Shown: one piece after another, positions 1 through 8,848 of the stretch
Layout: every line of letters starts with the position of its first letter
Numbering within the stretch: position 1 is the first letter of the stretch
Position numbers and translations under genes: made by a program
NCBI RefSeq assembly: GCF_000243095.1
Contig: NZ_AHJE01000098.1
Span: 1 to 64,000, forward strand
Length of the DNA: 64,000 nucleotides
Origin: Cupriavidus basilensis OR16
GTDB taxonomy: Bacteria; Pseudomonadota; Gammaproteobacteria; Burkholderiales; Burkholderiaceae
Direction: 5' to 3'
The notes under the pieces: generated by a model
Database searches by the model: none
Told to the model about the DNA's origin: nothing
Seen by the model: only the letters and a program-made list of their open reading frames with translations

Positions 1-1
1 T

Positions 2-277
2 CGCGCGCGCTCGTTGATCTTCAGCTTCTGCGCCGCCAACCCGGCGCAGTTCCACGCCGAGGATGGCTCGGGCTACGCCTTCTGGGCCGAGCAGGTGCTG
101 GCGCTGGACGCCATCAACCCGCAGGTGGCCTCGCGCCTGGCACGGGTGATGGATCGCTGGCAGAAGTACGCCCTGCCGCTGCGCGACCGCATGCGCGCAG
201 CGCTGGAACAGGTAGCGGCGGCCAGCGACCTGTCTCGCGACGTGCGCGAGATCGTGAGCAAGGCGCTGGCGCCGTAA
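2..277 (+). CDS. pepN: Aminopeptidase N, C-terminal end (partial)
   Basis: The window opens inside this gene; about 91 C-terminal residues are present and the reading frame is open to the left edge. The segment with ANPAQFHAEDGSGY, then NPQVASRLARV and a final MRAALEQ helix, matches the C-terminal helical domain of M1-family aminopeptidase N. The enzyme removes N-terminal residues from peptides in the cytoplasm using zinc; its HEXXH site lies outside the window. It ends 135 bp before fbp on the same strand, and a pepN-fbp pair is common in Burkholderiaceae. The family call comes from recalled sequence similarity; the missing remainder cannot be judged. Confidence 0.85.
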   Translation, partial: RARSLIFSFCAANPAQFHAEDGSGYAFWAEQVLALDAINPQVASRLARVMDRWQKYALPLRDRMRAALEQVAAASDLSRDVREIVSKALAP

Positions 278-412
278 GCCTGCGCCAGGCGGGCCCGGCG
301 CGGGGCTGGCAGCACCGTGCGCCGGCCCCGCCAACCGTACCCCACCGGCCGGTGGCAATGGCCTGCCGGGCTGGTGCCCATGTAGAATTGCGGCCATTCA
401 AGGAGAATCCCC

Positions 413-1429
413 ATGAGTCGCATCAGCCTCACCCGCTACCTGGTCGAGGAGCAGCGCCAGCACAACACGATCGAGCCAGAACTGCGGCTCCTGATCGAAG
501 TGGTGGCACGCGCCTGCAAGGCCATTTCAAACTCTGTCAGCAAGGGCGCCCTCGCCGGCATCCTCGGCTCGGCCGGCACCGGCAACGTGCAAGGCGAGAC
601 CCAGCAAAAGCTGGACGTGATCGCCAACGAAGTCCTGCTCGACGCCAATGAATGGGGCGGCCACCTCGCCGCCATGGCGTCCGAGGAAATGGACAGTTTC
701 TACGAGATCCCGAACCGCTATCCCAAGGGCGAGTACCTGCTGCTGTTCGATCCGCTGGACGGCTCGTCCAACATCGACGTGAACGTGTCGATCGGCACCA
801 TCTTCTCGGTGCTGCACATGCCCAAGCCGGGCCATACCGTGACCGAGGCCGACTTCATGCAGGCCGGCAGCCGCCAGGTCGCCGCCGGCTACGCCGTGTA
901 CGGGCCGCAGACCACGCTGGTGCTGACGGTTGGCAACGGCGTGCACATGTTCACGCTGGACCGCGAGGCCGGCAGCTTCGTGCTGACGCAGTCGGACGTA
1001 AAGATCCCGGAAGACACCAAGGAATTCGCGATCAACATGTCCAATATGCGGCACTGGGCCCCGCCCGTGCGCCGTTATATCGACGAATGCCTGGCCGGCG
1101 ACGAGGGCCCGCGCGGCAAGAACTTCAACATGCGCTGGATCGCCTCGATGGTGGCCGACGTGCACCGCATCCTGACCCGCGGCGGCGTGTTCATGTACCC
1201 GTGGGACAAGCGCGAACCGGAGAAACCCGGCAAGCTGCGCCTGATGTACGAAGCCAACCCGATGGCGATGCTGATCGAGCAGGCCGGCGGCGCGGCCACC
1301 AACGGCCATGAGCGCATCCTCGACATCCAGCCGGAAAAGCTGCACCAGCGCGTGTCGGTGATCCTCGGCTCGAAGAACGAAGTGGAACGCGCAACCCGCT
1401 ACCACCAGGAAGAGAAAGCGGCAGGCTGA
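413..1429 (+). CDS. fbp: Fructose-1,6-bisphosphatase class I
   Basis: This cytoplasmic enzyme hydrolyses fructose 1,6-bisphosphate to fructose 6-phosphate in gluconeogenesis (or the Calvin cycle in autotrophs). The 338-residue length is normal for class I. The metal-binding signature DPLDGSSN lies at about residues 113-120, followed by a conserved GTIFSV stretch and, near the C-terminus, YEANPMAMLIEQAGG. The ATG is well supported by AAGGAG about 8 bases upstream. It is monocistronic as far as can be seen, with a strong terminator about 25 bp after the stop. Nothing is unusual. Confidence 0.97.
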   Translation: MSRISLTRYLVEEQRQHNTIEPELRLLIEVVARACKAISNSVSKGALAGILGSAGTGNVQGETQQKLDVIANEVLLDANEWGGHLAAMASEEMDSFYEIPNRYPKGEYLLLFDPLDGSSNIDVNVSIGTIFSVLHMPKPGHTVTEADFMQAGSRQVAAGYAVYGPQTTLVLTVGNGVHMFTLDREAGSFVLTQSDVKIPEDTKEFAINMSNMRHWAPPVRRYIDECLAGDEGPRGKNFNMRWIASMVADVHRILTRGGVFMYPWDKREPEKPGKLRLMYEANPMAMLIEQAGGAATNGHERILDIQPEKLHQRVSVILGSKNEVERATRYHQEEKAAG

Positions 1430-1454
1430 TCGCTGGCGGCTTCACCGATCCGAC

Positions 1455-1484
1455 GAAAAAAGGGACGCCGCGGCGTCCCTTTCT
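1455..1484 (+). terminator. Rho-independent terminator of fbp
   Basis: A perfect 20-bp palindrome (1461-1480, AGGGACGCC arms) is flanked by an A-run on the left and TTT on the right. It can serve as a terminator for fbp and, read the other way, for the convergent LVIVD-type gene ending at 1540. Confidence 0.85.
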
Positions 1485-1539
1485 CCATGGCGGGTTCGTC
1501 GGAGCGCGTCACGCTCTCCTCAGCACGCTAGGCATCCGC

Positions 1540-3393
1540 TCAACGAGCCCGCGCGGCCACCTTGCGCGGCGGCCAAGGCGTAGCGGACGCACCCAGCACC
1601 GGCTTGCCAAGCAGGGGGGTCGACAACGCGTAGGCACCGTTCTCGGTAAAGGCCCAGATGATGTTGCGGTCGTACTCGGTGTAGATCGCGAATACGCCCT
1701 TGCCGAGCGTGTAGTTCGGCAACTCTGTCTCGTCCGCCAATGCAGGCACGAAATAGCCCGCAATCGTCGCCTTTTCCGGATGGCTGACATCAAAAATCTG
1801 CACGCCGGCATTGTAGAAAGAATAGGGAACGATGCCCTGGCGCCATTGGCCAGGCTGGCCGATGGAGTTCGCCCGCTTCGGGCCGAAATTGCCGCCACGC
1901 TGACAGAAGCTCGTGAATGACGCACCCTCCGGCACCTGCGGCTGCGGCAGTTTTCCGGCCACCTTCAAGTGCGACGGATCGCGTGCGTCGACGACGAAAA
2001 TGTCCTTGTATGGCTCATAGCAGTCGCGGTTCATCGGATAGCCGCCGGTCAGGACATAGCCGGTGCGCGCGTACTGGCTGACATCGGCGTTGTCGTATTC
2101 GGTACCGGCGAAGCTGGGCGGCGTGTTGACATTGCCGAGCACCTTCGGCTTTGCCGGGTTGGAGAGGTCGAACGCATAGAGACCGAGGCCACCCATCGCG
2201 CCAAAGCCGATCTTGCCGCCGTCTTCCAATGGCTTGGGCAGGAAGATTGGAATGCGCGCCCCCATCCATGAGGTACGGTTGCCGGCCCGCTGATTCATCA
2301 GATAAGCCTGCTCGTGGGCTTCGTTGCCGAGGATCTGCCCCGGCACGGATATCTGGGAAACAAAGATCGGATTCGCTGGATCGGACATGTCCCAGACCTG
2401 ATAGCCCGGCGAATAAAGATAGTTGGGATATTCGGTCAGGCCATAGGTGTCATCCGGCGCCGACGCCAGGATCATGTACTTGCCGCCATGGTATTCAGGC
2501 GAATCGAGCGACCCGGACCCCTGCTGTTGCCCGATTGGCGCATCGGCATGCTTGTAGTCGGTTGTGCGGGTTGCCAGCAGCCGCCACTGGCTTGGCAGCG
2601 GGCCATCCATGGCGAAAACCTTGAACCCTTTCAGCGAGTTGTAGCGACGCTGCGCCGCGACCTGGTCAGGCTGCTGCGTCTTGTCATTCATCAGGCCGTA
2701 GCGCCCAATTTCAAACGATGCGACGAGTACCGGCTTGCCCAGTGTCTTGCTCCAGGCGATGGTCGCGCCACCCAGGTAGTCGTCGACGTTGCGCGGATCG
2801 TAATTCTCGCTCGACCCTTTCGGTCCCCAGACACCGCCCTTGGAATAGACTACCTTGCCATGGGCGGGATCGGTGACGTCCATGATCCGCAGATAGTCCC
2901 GGTCATGAATGTACAGGTAGCGACGCCCCTCGAAGTCGGCGATATTGTTCCAGGCATGGAAGGGTGAGCCGACGGCGGGATAAAAGGCCAGAACCTCGAC
3001 GTTCTTGGCGAAGCTCTTCTTGTCCCATGTGGTCATTTCACCGGGGAAACGCTGCCCCTTGTGTACCTCGGGCGTTGCCTTCGGCCAGACGAACTGTCCG
3101 GTAGCCGGGTCCATCCCGTAGTCGACACCCGGCTTGAGCGGCGCGGGCGAGCGATCAGGCGTCAGCCGCAGCCAGGCGGCGAGATAGGGATCCTGAACAG
3201 CGGGCGTGCCTGGCGCTACCTGCGCTACCTGCGCTACTTGCGCTACCTGCGTCACCGGCGCTCCCTGCGTTGCGGAGGCCCCAGGCGCCGCCGTAGCCTT
3301 CACCGTGTCCGCGTTTGCGCAAGCCATCATGAATATGGCCGCTGAAGCTGTACCTGTTGCCAGGACGGATCTGAACGTCTTGATTCGAAGCAT
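1540..3393 (-). CDS. Secreted LVIVD-repeat (beta-propeller-like) protein
   Basis: A 617-residue protein with an N-terminal signal peptide ending near ANADTV (about residue 28), a low-complexity Ala/Gln/Val linker (about 40-60), then a body with repeated units of the type IxDVTDPAHGKVV, VWDMSDPANPIFV, AFDLSNPAKPKVL and IFDVSHPEKATI. These are LVIVD repeats, expected to fold as a beta-propeller in the periplasm or at the cell surface. The start is firm because AAGGAGG lies just upstream. The next gene on the same strand is a porin, so the pair may handle one extracellular substrate; that is inference. No enzymatic motif is recognised. Confidence 0.7.
   Translation of the reverse strand: MLRIKTFRSVLATGTASAAIFMMACANADTVKATAAPGASATQGAPVTQVAQVAQVAQVAPGTPAVQDPYLAAWLRLTPDRSPAPLKPGVDYGMDPATGQFVWPKATPEVHKGQRFPGEMTTWDKKSFAKNVEVLAFYPAVGSPFHAWNNIADFEGRRYLYIHDRDYLRIMDVTDPAHGKVVYSKGGVWGPKGSSENYDPRNVDDYLGGATIAWSKTLGKPVLVASFEIGRYGLMNDKTQQPDQVAAQRRYNSLKGFKVFAMDGPLPSQWRLLATRTTDYKHADAPIGQQQGSGSLDSPEYHGGKYMILASAPDDTYGLTEYPNYLYSPGYQVWDMSDPANPIFVSQISVPGQILGNEAHEQAYLMNQRAGNRTSWMGARIPIFLPKPLEDGGKIGFGAMGGLGLYAFDLSNPAKPKVLGNVNTPPSFAGTEYDNADVSQYARTGYVLTGGYPMNRDCYEPYKDIFVVDARDPSHLKVAGKLPQPQVPEGASFTSFCQRGGNFGPKRANSIGQPGQWRQGIVPYSFYNAGVQIFDVSHPEKATIAGYFVPALADETELPNYTLGKGVFAIYTEYDRNIIWAFTENGAYALSTPLLGKPVLGASATPWPPRKVAARAR
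3213..3256 (+). repeat. Nonanucleotide tandem repeat coding the (Val-Ala-Gln)n linker
   Basis: About four imperfect copies of a 9-bp unit (CTGCGCTAC on the + strand) lie in the linker just after the signal peptide of the LVIVD protein. They code for repeated Val-Ala-Gln. The unit is a multiple of three, so copy-number change would alter linker length without breaking the frame. Confidence 0.8.
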
Positions 3394-3487
3394 GGTTTCC
3401 TCCTTTTATATTGACAATTCCCTCACCCGCCGCAACCTCGCCGGCGGGTCGCGGCGCATCCCTGGCCGCCGGGTTCAGGCCCGGTGC

Positions 3488-4555
3488 TCAAAACGCGTGG
3501 CGGATGCCGATCGCCATGCCGGACGGGTTCTGCTGGCTGGTCGGCGTGGCCGAGAACGTGACCGGATAGCGGATCGGGCTGTCATGCTTGTGCTGCACGT
3601 GGGCATACGTGGCGTAGATCTCGCTGCGCTTGGACAGGCTGTAGATATAGCCGAGCACAAAGCCATTGGCGTCCGATAGCTTGGTGTTGTTGTCATCCTT
3701 GCGATGAACGAAGCTGGCGTAGAAGCGGTTCGTCGGGTTGAGCCGGTAGCGCGCACCGATCTGGATATCCCAGCCTTTGGACTGGAAATCCGCATAGGGC
3801 GGATACGCGTAATAGCCGTTGTAGGTGTGGTAGACCAACGTCGGCTCGAAATCGCCGAACTTGTAGGCCAGCGAGGCGTAGTTGTCGCGCGACGAGGGCA
3901 CGCTGCCGGCGTTGTTGATATTGCGCGTGTAGCGCAGGTCGCTGACAAAGCCCGCGTAGAGCTTGTCGTCGCGGTACTCGATGCCGGTACTGAGGTAGCG
4001 GCCGGCCCGGGTGGTGTCCTCCAGGCCGGTAGTCACCATGAAACGGCCCATGAAGCCATACAAGCGCGGAGTGTTGTACTGGATCGAGTTGTCCACGCGA
4101 TAGGCTGCGTAGAAGAACTGCATGTTGCTGACCATGCTGTAGTCCGCCGAGAAGCTCGGGTCGGCGTAGCCGGCAATCCAGTACGACGGCGTGTTCTGGC
4201 GCCCCATGGTCAGCACGCCGAATTTATTGCTGTGCAGCCCGATGAACGACTGGCGCGCCTGCGCCGCCGCCGTGCCGGTATCGGCCGAGAATTGCGGCTC
4301 GTAGGTGAAGATGGCCTTCAGGTCGCTGCTGAGCACTTCCTGCCCGCTGAAGTTGATCCGTGACGCGCTCAACTGGCCGCTGGACACGCGATATACCGAG
4401 CCCCCCTTGCCGGACTGCGCGAGGCGCTCCACGCTGATATCGACGAAGCCTGACAGCTTGACCCAGGACTCCTCGGCACAGACCTGCGCGCCCCCCATTG
4501 CCAGCACGCAGGACATCATGGCCCGGGCATACGACACCTTGTCAGCTCTTCTCAT
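3488..4555 (-). CDS. Gram-negative porin (outer membrane, diffusion channel)
   Basis: A 355-residue betaproteobacterial trimeric-porin-like protein. A signal peptide ends near QVCAEE, then come strand-forming segments: SWVKLSGFVDISVE, FIGLHSNKFGVLTMGRQ (the loop-3 entry region typical of Omp32-type porins), GIEYRDDKLYAGF, and a C-terminal strand ending in RHAF with the final Phe needed for barrel assembly. The frame is open 156 codons further upstream, but the ATG at 4555 has an AGAGGAGAGG ribosome site and a proper signal peptide. It is divergent from a second porin and about 95 bp from the LVIVD gene. The substrate is unknown. Confidence 0.85.
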   Translation of the reverse strand: MRRADKVSYARAMMSCVLAMGGAQVCAEESWVKLSGFVDISVERLAQSGKGGSVYRVSSGQLSASRINFSGQEVLSSDLKAIFTYEPQFSADTGTAAAQARQSFIGLHSNKFGVLTMGRQNTPSYWIAGYADPSFSADYSMVSNMQFFYAAYRVDNSIQYNTPRLYGFMGRFMVTTGLEDTTRAGRYLSTGIEYRDDKLYAGFVSDLRYTRNINNAGSVPSSRDNYASLAYKFGDFEPTLVYHTYNGYYAYPPYADFQSKGWDIQIGARYRLNPTNRFYASFVHRKDDNNTKLSDANGFVLGYIYSLSKRSEIYATYAHVQHKHDSPIRYPVTFSATPTSQQNPSGMAIGIRHAF

Positions 4556-5050
4556 TTCCTCTCCTCTTCCTCTCTTGTGGTTGGCCGTCGCGCTGCACGT
4601 GCATGCGTGCATGCCTGCTGCCTGCACCGGCTGGCTCTTGCCGGTGCCCTGGTCATGCACGACCCGCTTGTTCGGGGCCTTTCTTGCGCAATGTTCAGCC
4701 GCAGTATGGAGAGGGGCGGCATGCGGCGAAAATGAAATATTCCGCCTCCGGGATGCCTTTAATTTATGGCCGAAAAACGGCGGAACGAGCGCCTCCGCAC
4801 CGCCTCCACGCGATGAGAAAACAGCCTCGTTTACGCTGAAAAAACCACGTTGCGCCGGCACCCTCCAGCGCGTGCGAATGGCACTCGCCCGGGTTCGGCG
4901 CAAACGCGGATTTGCCGGCTTGCTCCCCTGCTTGCTCCCCTGGTTTCTTCGCCCTCTCCCTTCTCTTTCCACGTGCCACAGCCATGCCGCTGTCGTCGCG
5001 ATCCTCTCGCTACGCGCGAGCAATGCGCCTCACTACATACTTTTTTCTTT

Positions 5051-5080
5051 TTGCACTCACTTCAGACTAAGTGTATACAC
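5051..5080 (+). promoter_or_regulatory. Promoter with GTGTATACAC operator upstream of the second porin
   Basis: A -35 TTGCAC (5051-5056) and a -10 TATACA (5074-5079) are spaced by 17 bp. The -10 is embedded in the perfect palindrome GTGTATACAC (5071-5080). The same palindrome occurs at 7231 and 8854 near the GntR regulator, and a VanR-like FCD-GntR protein would fit it. The rest of the 580-bp gap between the two porins (4556-5137) is relatively A/T-rich on its right side and shows no gene. Confidence 0.7.
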
Positions 5081-5137
5081 ATATTACAGCATGTTTACAA
5101 ACAACTAGTATATGTACTTCAACAACAAGGAGACACC

Positions 5138-6277
5138 ATGACCACGCCCTGCCCTAGCCGGCGCGCCGCGCGCGCCATCTCTCGCTTCGCCACCCTCCCC
5201 GCACTGGCAGCCCTCGCCGGCGCGGTCCCCGAGCTCGCCCGGGCGCAGAGCGACAGCGTGCAGATTTACGGCTTCATCAAGGAAAACGTGGAACAGGTGC
5301 GGCTCTCGGGCAACGGCCGTACCGCTTCGGTGTCGCGCCTGTCGAACGATCTGTCAGTGCTGGGTTTTCGCGGCCGCGAGTCGCTCGGCGGCGGGCTGGA
5401 GGCCTTCTTCCAGATCGAAACCAACCTGCGCATGGACGGCACCGGCACGTCGCAGATCGGTGACCGCAATACCGGCGTGGGCTTGCGCAGCCCTTGGGGC
5501 CAGATCCTGATGGGGCAGTGGGAAATGCCGCTGCGCTTTGTCTCCGTGTACAAGGTCGACCCGTTTACCGCGGGCATCTTTGCCTCGAACTCGATCATGG
5601 GCAACGGCTTTACGACAGGCGCCAACGGCGCCGCGCCGGAGTCGTTCGACCGTCGCCAGAAAAACCTGGTGCAATACAGCACACCGCACTGGGGCGGCGT
5701 TTCCGGACGGCTGGCGCTGTCGATGCCCGAGGACCGCACCCCCACCACCAACCCGATCGCCTGGTCCGGCCTGCTGTCCTATGAAGACAAGAGCTGGTAC
5801 GTGGCGTGGGGCCACGAGTATCACGGCGACTACTTCTACAACGGCTCGCGCGACCACGCGGACCGGCTCGGCGTGGTGTACGCGTTTGGCGGCACCAAGC
5901 TGCGCGGTGCCTACGAACGCCTCGCCTACGAGCCGGCGCCGGGGCAATCGGTGCGGCGCGATGCGTGGCAGGTCGCGGCCACGCATGCCGTCGGCGCGCA
6001 TGAGTTCCGCGCGTCGTACACCTCGGGCGGCAACGCCCACGGCAGCAGCAAGGCGGCGCTAGGCGGCATCGGCCTGCCGGGCACGGATTCCGGCGCCTGG
6101 CAGGTTTCGCTCGGCTATGGCTACACGCTGTCGAAGCGAACCGAACTGTGGGCAGCATGGACGCGCCTGGTGAACCACTCGACGGCAAGCTACAACCTCT
6201 CCGGCAATTCGGTGCCGGGCCTGAAGCCGGGCGACTCGGCCACCGGCGTGGGGCTGGGGATCACGCATAAGTTCTGA
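5138..6277 (+). CDS. Gram-negative porin (outer membrane)
   Basis: A 379-residue porin of the same betaproteobacterial family as its divergent neighbour but clearly different in sequence. The signal peptide ends around ARAQS, followed by VQIYGFIKENVEQV and the conserved FRGRESLGGGLEAFFQIETN segment. The protein ends GLGITHKF with the terminal Phe. The ATG at 5138 follows an AAGGAGA site; the frame is open further upstream without support. Its promoter carries the GTGTATACAC palindrome, so it is probably co-regulated with the VOC and FAH genes as the uptake channel of that catabolic island (inference). Confidence 0.87.
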   Translation: MTTPCPSRRAARAISRFATLPALAALAGAVPELARAQSDSVQIYGFIKENVEQVRLSGNGRTASVSRLSNDLSVLGFRGRESLGGGLEAFFQIETNLRMDGTGTSQIGDRNTGVGLRSPWGQILMGQWEMPLRFVSVYKVDPFTAGIFASNSIMGNGFTTGANGAAPESFDRRQKNLVQYSTPHWGGVSGRLALSMPEDRTPTTNPIAWSGLLSYEDKSWYVAWGHEYHGDYFYNGSRDHADRLGVVYAFGGTKLRGAYERLAYEPAPGQSVRRDAWQVAATHAVGAHEFRASYTSGGNAHGSSKAALGGIGLPGTDSGAWQVSLGYGYTLSKRTELWAAWTRLVNHSTASYNLSGNSVPGLKPGDSATGVGLGITHKF

Positions 6278-6308
6278 AGCAAGGCCGCGCGCGGCCGTCT
6301 TGAATAAA

Positions 6309-6336
6309 GAAAGGCGCACCATGTGGTGCGCCCTTC
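6309..6336 (+). terminator. Terminator between porin and GntR regulator
   Basis: GGCGCACCA/TGGTGCGCC hairpin (6313-6331) flanked by AAGAAA on the left and CTTCTT on the right. It lies between the porin and the convergent GntR gene and can serve both. Confidence 0.75.
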
Positions 6337-6384
6337 TTGCTGCCTTAGCCGCCTTAGCCGCCTTTGCTGCTGGCCTGGTTGCGC

Positions 6385-7092
6385 CTAGTTGCGCTTGGCC
6401 GTGCCGTCGGCGCGCTGCGCCTCGATCAGTTCCATCACATTGAGTGTGAGGCGCGTCGTGTGGCTGCGCATCGCCAGGTAGGCTTCCTCCGGCTGCCCCG
6501 CGAGAATTGCCTCGACAATCTTCTGGTGCTCCCGGTGCGAAGTCTCGAAGCGGCGCTCCACGCCGGACTGCGCGGCACGGAACGGCGCCAGCCGGTCACG
6601 CAGGTTCTCGACCGCGGCCATCAGCGTCTCGTTCTGCGTGCCTTGGCAGATCAGCTGGTGGAAACGATGGTTGAGCTCCAGGTACGCCTGCGCATCGTGG
6701 CGCTCGCCCACGGCTTCGGTCTGCTCGTGCAGCAGCTCCAGCTGGCGGCGCTGCATGGCGCTCATGCGCTGGGTAGCGATGCGGCAGCACAGCGACTCCA
6801 GCTCGCACAGCGCCTCCAGCATGTCGGCCAACTGCTCGGCACCCACATTGGCCACCACGCCGCCGCGCCGCGGCACGAGTTCGATCAGCCCGCGCGCGTC
6901 CAGCAGGCGCAGCGCCTCGCGCACTGGCGTGCGTGACACCTGGAAGCGCTCCGCCAGCGCGGGCTCCTCGAGCCTCTCGCCGGGAGGCAAGGTGCCGGCG
7001 ATGATTTCATCGGCAAGCTTCTGGCTGATTTGGGCGGCAATGGTGGTCACTGTTGTCCTTGTGTGCTGGTCCTTGATCGAAGCGTTCGGCAT
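6385..7092 (-). CDS. GntR-family transcriptional regulator, FCD (FadR/VanR) subgroup
   Basis: A 235-residue regulator. The winged helix lies at about residues 20-85 (IAAQISQKLADEIIAGTLPPGERL, then VSRTPVREALRLLDARGLIEL, the classic GntR recognition region). A C-terminal FCD ligand domain (about 95-220) carries the metal/ligand residues implied by LELNHRFHQLI and SHREHQKIVEAI. The ATG at 7092 is the likely start; the frame runs slightly further. It lies between a porin and a VOC gene that both have a GTGTATACAY palindrome at their promoters. FCD-GntR proteins such as VanR bind ATGTATACAT-like sites, so this is the best candidate regulator of the island, usually as a repressor relieved by an acidic pathway metabolite. 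Confidence 0.88.
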   Translation of the reverse strand: MPNASIKDQHTRTTVTTIAAQISQKLADEIIAGTLPPGERLEEPALAERFQVSRTPVREALRLLDARGLIELVPRRGGVVANVGAEQLADMLEALCELESLCCRIATQRMSAMQRRQLELLHEQTEAVGERHDAQAYLELNHRFHQLICQGTQNETLMAAVENLRDRLAPFRAAQSGVERRFETSHREHQKIVEAILAGQPEEAYLAMRSHTTRLTLNVMELIEAQRADGTAKRN

Positions 7093-7210
7093 GGCGCGCC
7101 CCCGGTTTAGGGCATCGCAAGGCAGCCATTGCCCCGGATATGGGCGCAATTATACGCGGCGCGCCCTTCACCTCGCCAATCGACGCCTAAAATGTTCCCC
7201 ATAGTACTTA

Positions 7211-7240
7211 TTGAATACACTTTACATTGAGTGTATACAT
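7211..7240 (+). promoter_or_regulatory. Promoter with GTGTATACAT operator before the VOC gene
   Basis: -35 TTGAAT (7211-7216), 17-bp spacer, -10 TATACA (7234-7239). The -10 lies inside GTGTATACAT (7231-7240), and a half-site GAATACAC lies at 7213. Geometry and palindrome match the porin promoter at 5051. The site is in the divergent gap between the GntR gene (start 7092) and the VOC gene (start 7315), so it may also autoregulate the regulator. Confidence 0.7.
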
Positions 7241-7314
7241 ATAAGCCAACGGATATATAAGCCAACGGCAATCCTGCCGTGCCGACAATCAATCGCCATG
7301 CGAGGAGCACAAAC

Positions 7315-7788
7315 ATGACCAGCAAACTGCGCCACATTGCCCTGTCCGTCCCCGATCCCTGGGCCGCGGCCGAGTTCTACCAAAAGGCATTCGGCTTTCG
7401 CAAAGTCGGCGAGACCGACTCCTCGCTGGCGCGTGGCGTCTACCTGACGGACGGGACCATGAGCATTGCGCTGTTGAACTACAAAACCGACGAGGCTGCC
7501 GGGGAAGAGCGCGGCAAGGACTTCATCGGCCTGCACCACATCGGCGTGTGGGTCGACGACATCGCCGAGGCGCGCAAGACCGTGGAAGAAGCGGGTGGCC
7601 GCTATTACATGGGCGAAGTGCCGGTCAAGGGCAACATCTTCTACGAAGTAAAGTACCGCGACCCGCACGACATCATCATCGACCTGACCGATCACGGCTG
7701 GGGCGGCGCTTCCAAGGAAGGCAGCGGTGGCGACGCCGGCCCGGCGCTGCGCAACCCGGACCTCAAGGCGGATCGCGAAGGCCTGTAG
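7315..7788 (+). CDS. VOC-family protein (glyoxalase/dioxygenase superfamily)
   Basis: A 157-residue single-domain VOC protein with two beta-alpha-beta-beta-beta modules: LRHIALSVPDPWAAAEFYQ, then LHHIGVWVDDIAEA. The metal-ligand positions are His in HIALSV and His in HIGVWV; the usual Glu near the end appears as Asp in DIIIDLTD. The ATG at 7315 has GAGGAG upstream. It is the first gene downstream of a GntR-type operator. The reaction cannot be read from the sequence; VOC proteins of this size include lyases, isomerases and ring-cleaving dioxygenases. Confidence 0.75.
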   Translation: MTSKLRHIALSVPDPWAAAEFYQKAFGFRKVGETDSSLARGVYLTDGTMSIALLNYKTDEAAGEERGKDFIGLHHIGVWVDDIAEARKTVEEAGGRYYMGEVPVKGNIFYEVKYRDPHDIIIDLTDHGWGGASKEGSGGDAGPALRNPDLKADREGL

Positions 7789-7807
7789 GCACCTCGCCGC
7801 AACGTTT

Positions 7808-7830
7808 GCGTCCCCGCGCCGCGGGGACGC
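7808..7830. terminator. Strong hairpin between convergent VOC and dehydrogenase genes
   Basis: Arms GCGTCCCCGC/GCGGGGACGC with a 3-nt loop lie in the 44-bp gap between two convergent genes. There is no T-run, so it could be a weak bidirectional terminator or an mRNA-end stabiliser. Confidence 0.5.
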
Positions 7831-7832
7831 GT

Positions 7833-8783
7833 TCAGGCTGGCAACACCACCGGATGCGCAGGTTCGCCGTGCAGGAACCAGCCATCGAGATTGCCCGCCA
7901 GCGCCGCGTACTGCGCCACCCGTGTTTCCGGGGAGCGGCCGGCCAAGTGCGGCGTCAGAATGACCTGGTCCATCTCGCGCAAGGCCGCGGGCACCAGCGG
8001 CTCCGTTTCGATGACGTCGAGCGCGGCACCGGCGATTTTCCCGCGCGCCAGCGCCTCGACCAGCGCTACCGTATCCACCACGCTGCCGCGCGCCACGTTC
8101 ACCAGCAGGCCGCGCGGCCCCAGCGCCCGCAGCACCGCCGCGTCGACCAGATGATGCGTGGCCGCGCCGCCCGGACAGGTCAGCACGAGCACGTCGCTTG
8201 CGGCTGCCAGCGCAATCGGGTCGGGATACGGTGTGTAGTGCGCTGCGGCCGGCGCGCTGCGCCGCAGGTAGGCCACCTGCATGCCCATGGCCTGCGCCAG
8301 CACGGCCAGCTTGCCGCCGATATTGCCCAGCCCGACGATGCCCAGCGTCTGGCCGCGCACACCCGGGCGCGGTGCGCGCAGGCTTTCCCACTGGCCTGAC
8401 TTGACGCCGCGATCGAGCGCGGCAATCCCGCGCGACAGCGCCAGCATCAGCGTGAGCGCGTGGTCGGCCACCACCTGGCTATTGGTGTCGGGGGCATGGC
8501 ACACGCGCACGCCGCGCGCCCTTGCTGCGGCCAGGTCGATGTTCTCGTAGCCAGCACCAAAACTCGCTACCAGTTCCAGCGCCGGCAGCGCTGCCAGTTC
8601 CGCGGCCGACAAGCCGGTCGAGCCATTGGTCAGCACGGCGCGCGCGCTGGCACGCGCCGCGTCGTCGGCTTCGTGCCACGCCAGGAAGCGATAGCGCGAT
8701 GCCTGCGCCGCCAGCCACGCGGCGTCCAGCGCCAGTCGCGTCAACACCAGTACCTGCTGTTCGCCATGCGATCCGCTAGCCAT
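7833..8783 (-). CDS. D-isomer-specific 2-hydroxyacid dehydrogenase
   Basis: A 316-residue NAD(P)-dependent oxidoreductase interconverting a 2-ketoacid and a D-2-hydroxyacid. Seen: catalytic-domain start, GYENIDLAAARARGV, the dinucleotide motif GLGNIGG in the Rossmann domain (about residues 150-156), then NVARGSVVDT, a Glu in VIETEPL and the catalytic His in TPHLAGRSPETR. The ATG at 8783 has GGAGGAA upstream. It faces away from the FAH gene across a shared 170-bp gap containing a GTGTATACAC palindrome, so both are probably controlled by the same GntR protein. The substrate is unknown (glyoxylate/hydroxypyruvate-type reductases are the closest general class). Confidence 0.87.
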   Translation of the reverse strand: MASGSHGEQQVLVLTRLALDAAWLAAQASRYRFLAWHEADDAARASARAVLTNGSTGLSAAELAALPALELVASFGAGYENIDLAAARARGVRVCHAPDTNSQVVADHALTLMLALSRGIAALDRGVKSGQWESLRAPRPGVRGQTLGIVGLGNIGGKLAVLAQAMGMQVAYLRRSAPAAAHYTPYPDPIALAAASDVLVLTCPGGAATHHLVDAAVLRALGPRGLLVNVARGSVVDTVALVEALARGKIAGAALDVIETEPLVPAALREMDQVILTPHLAGRSPETRVAQYAALAGNLDGWFLHGEPAHPVVLPA

Positions 8784-8848
8784 CTTCTTGTTTCCTCCGT
8801 GATCGAATCCGCCCGGAAGCGGTATTGAACAAAATTATCACGAAGACG

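Noticed and set aside
4556..5023. 156-residue N-terminal extension of the left porin
   Set aside because: No signal peptide at the longer start, while 4555 has a strong ribosome site and proper leader.
7808..7830. A second regulator-binding palindrome next to the VOC gene
   Set aside because: Its position in a 44-bp convergent gap and GC-only arms fit a transcript-end hairpin better than an operator.
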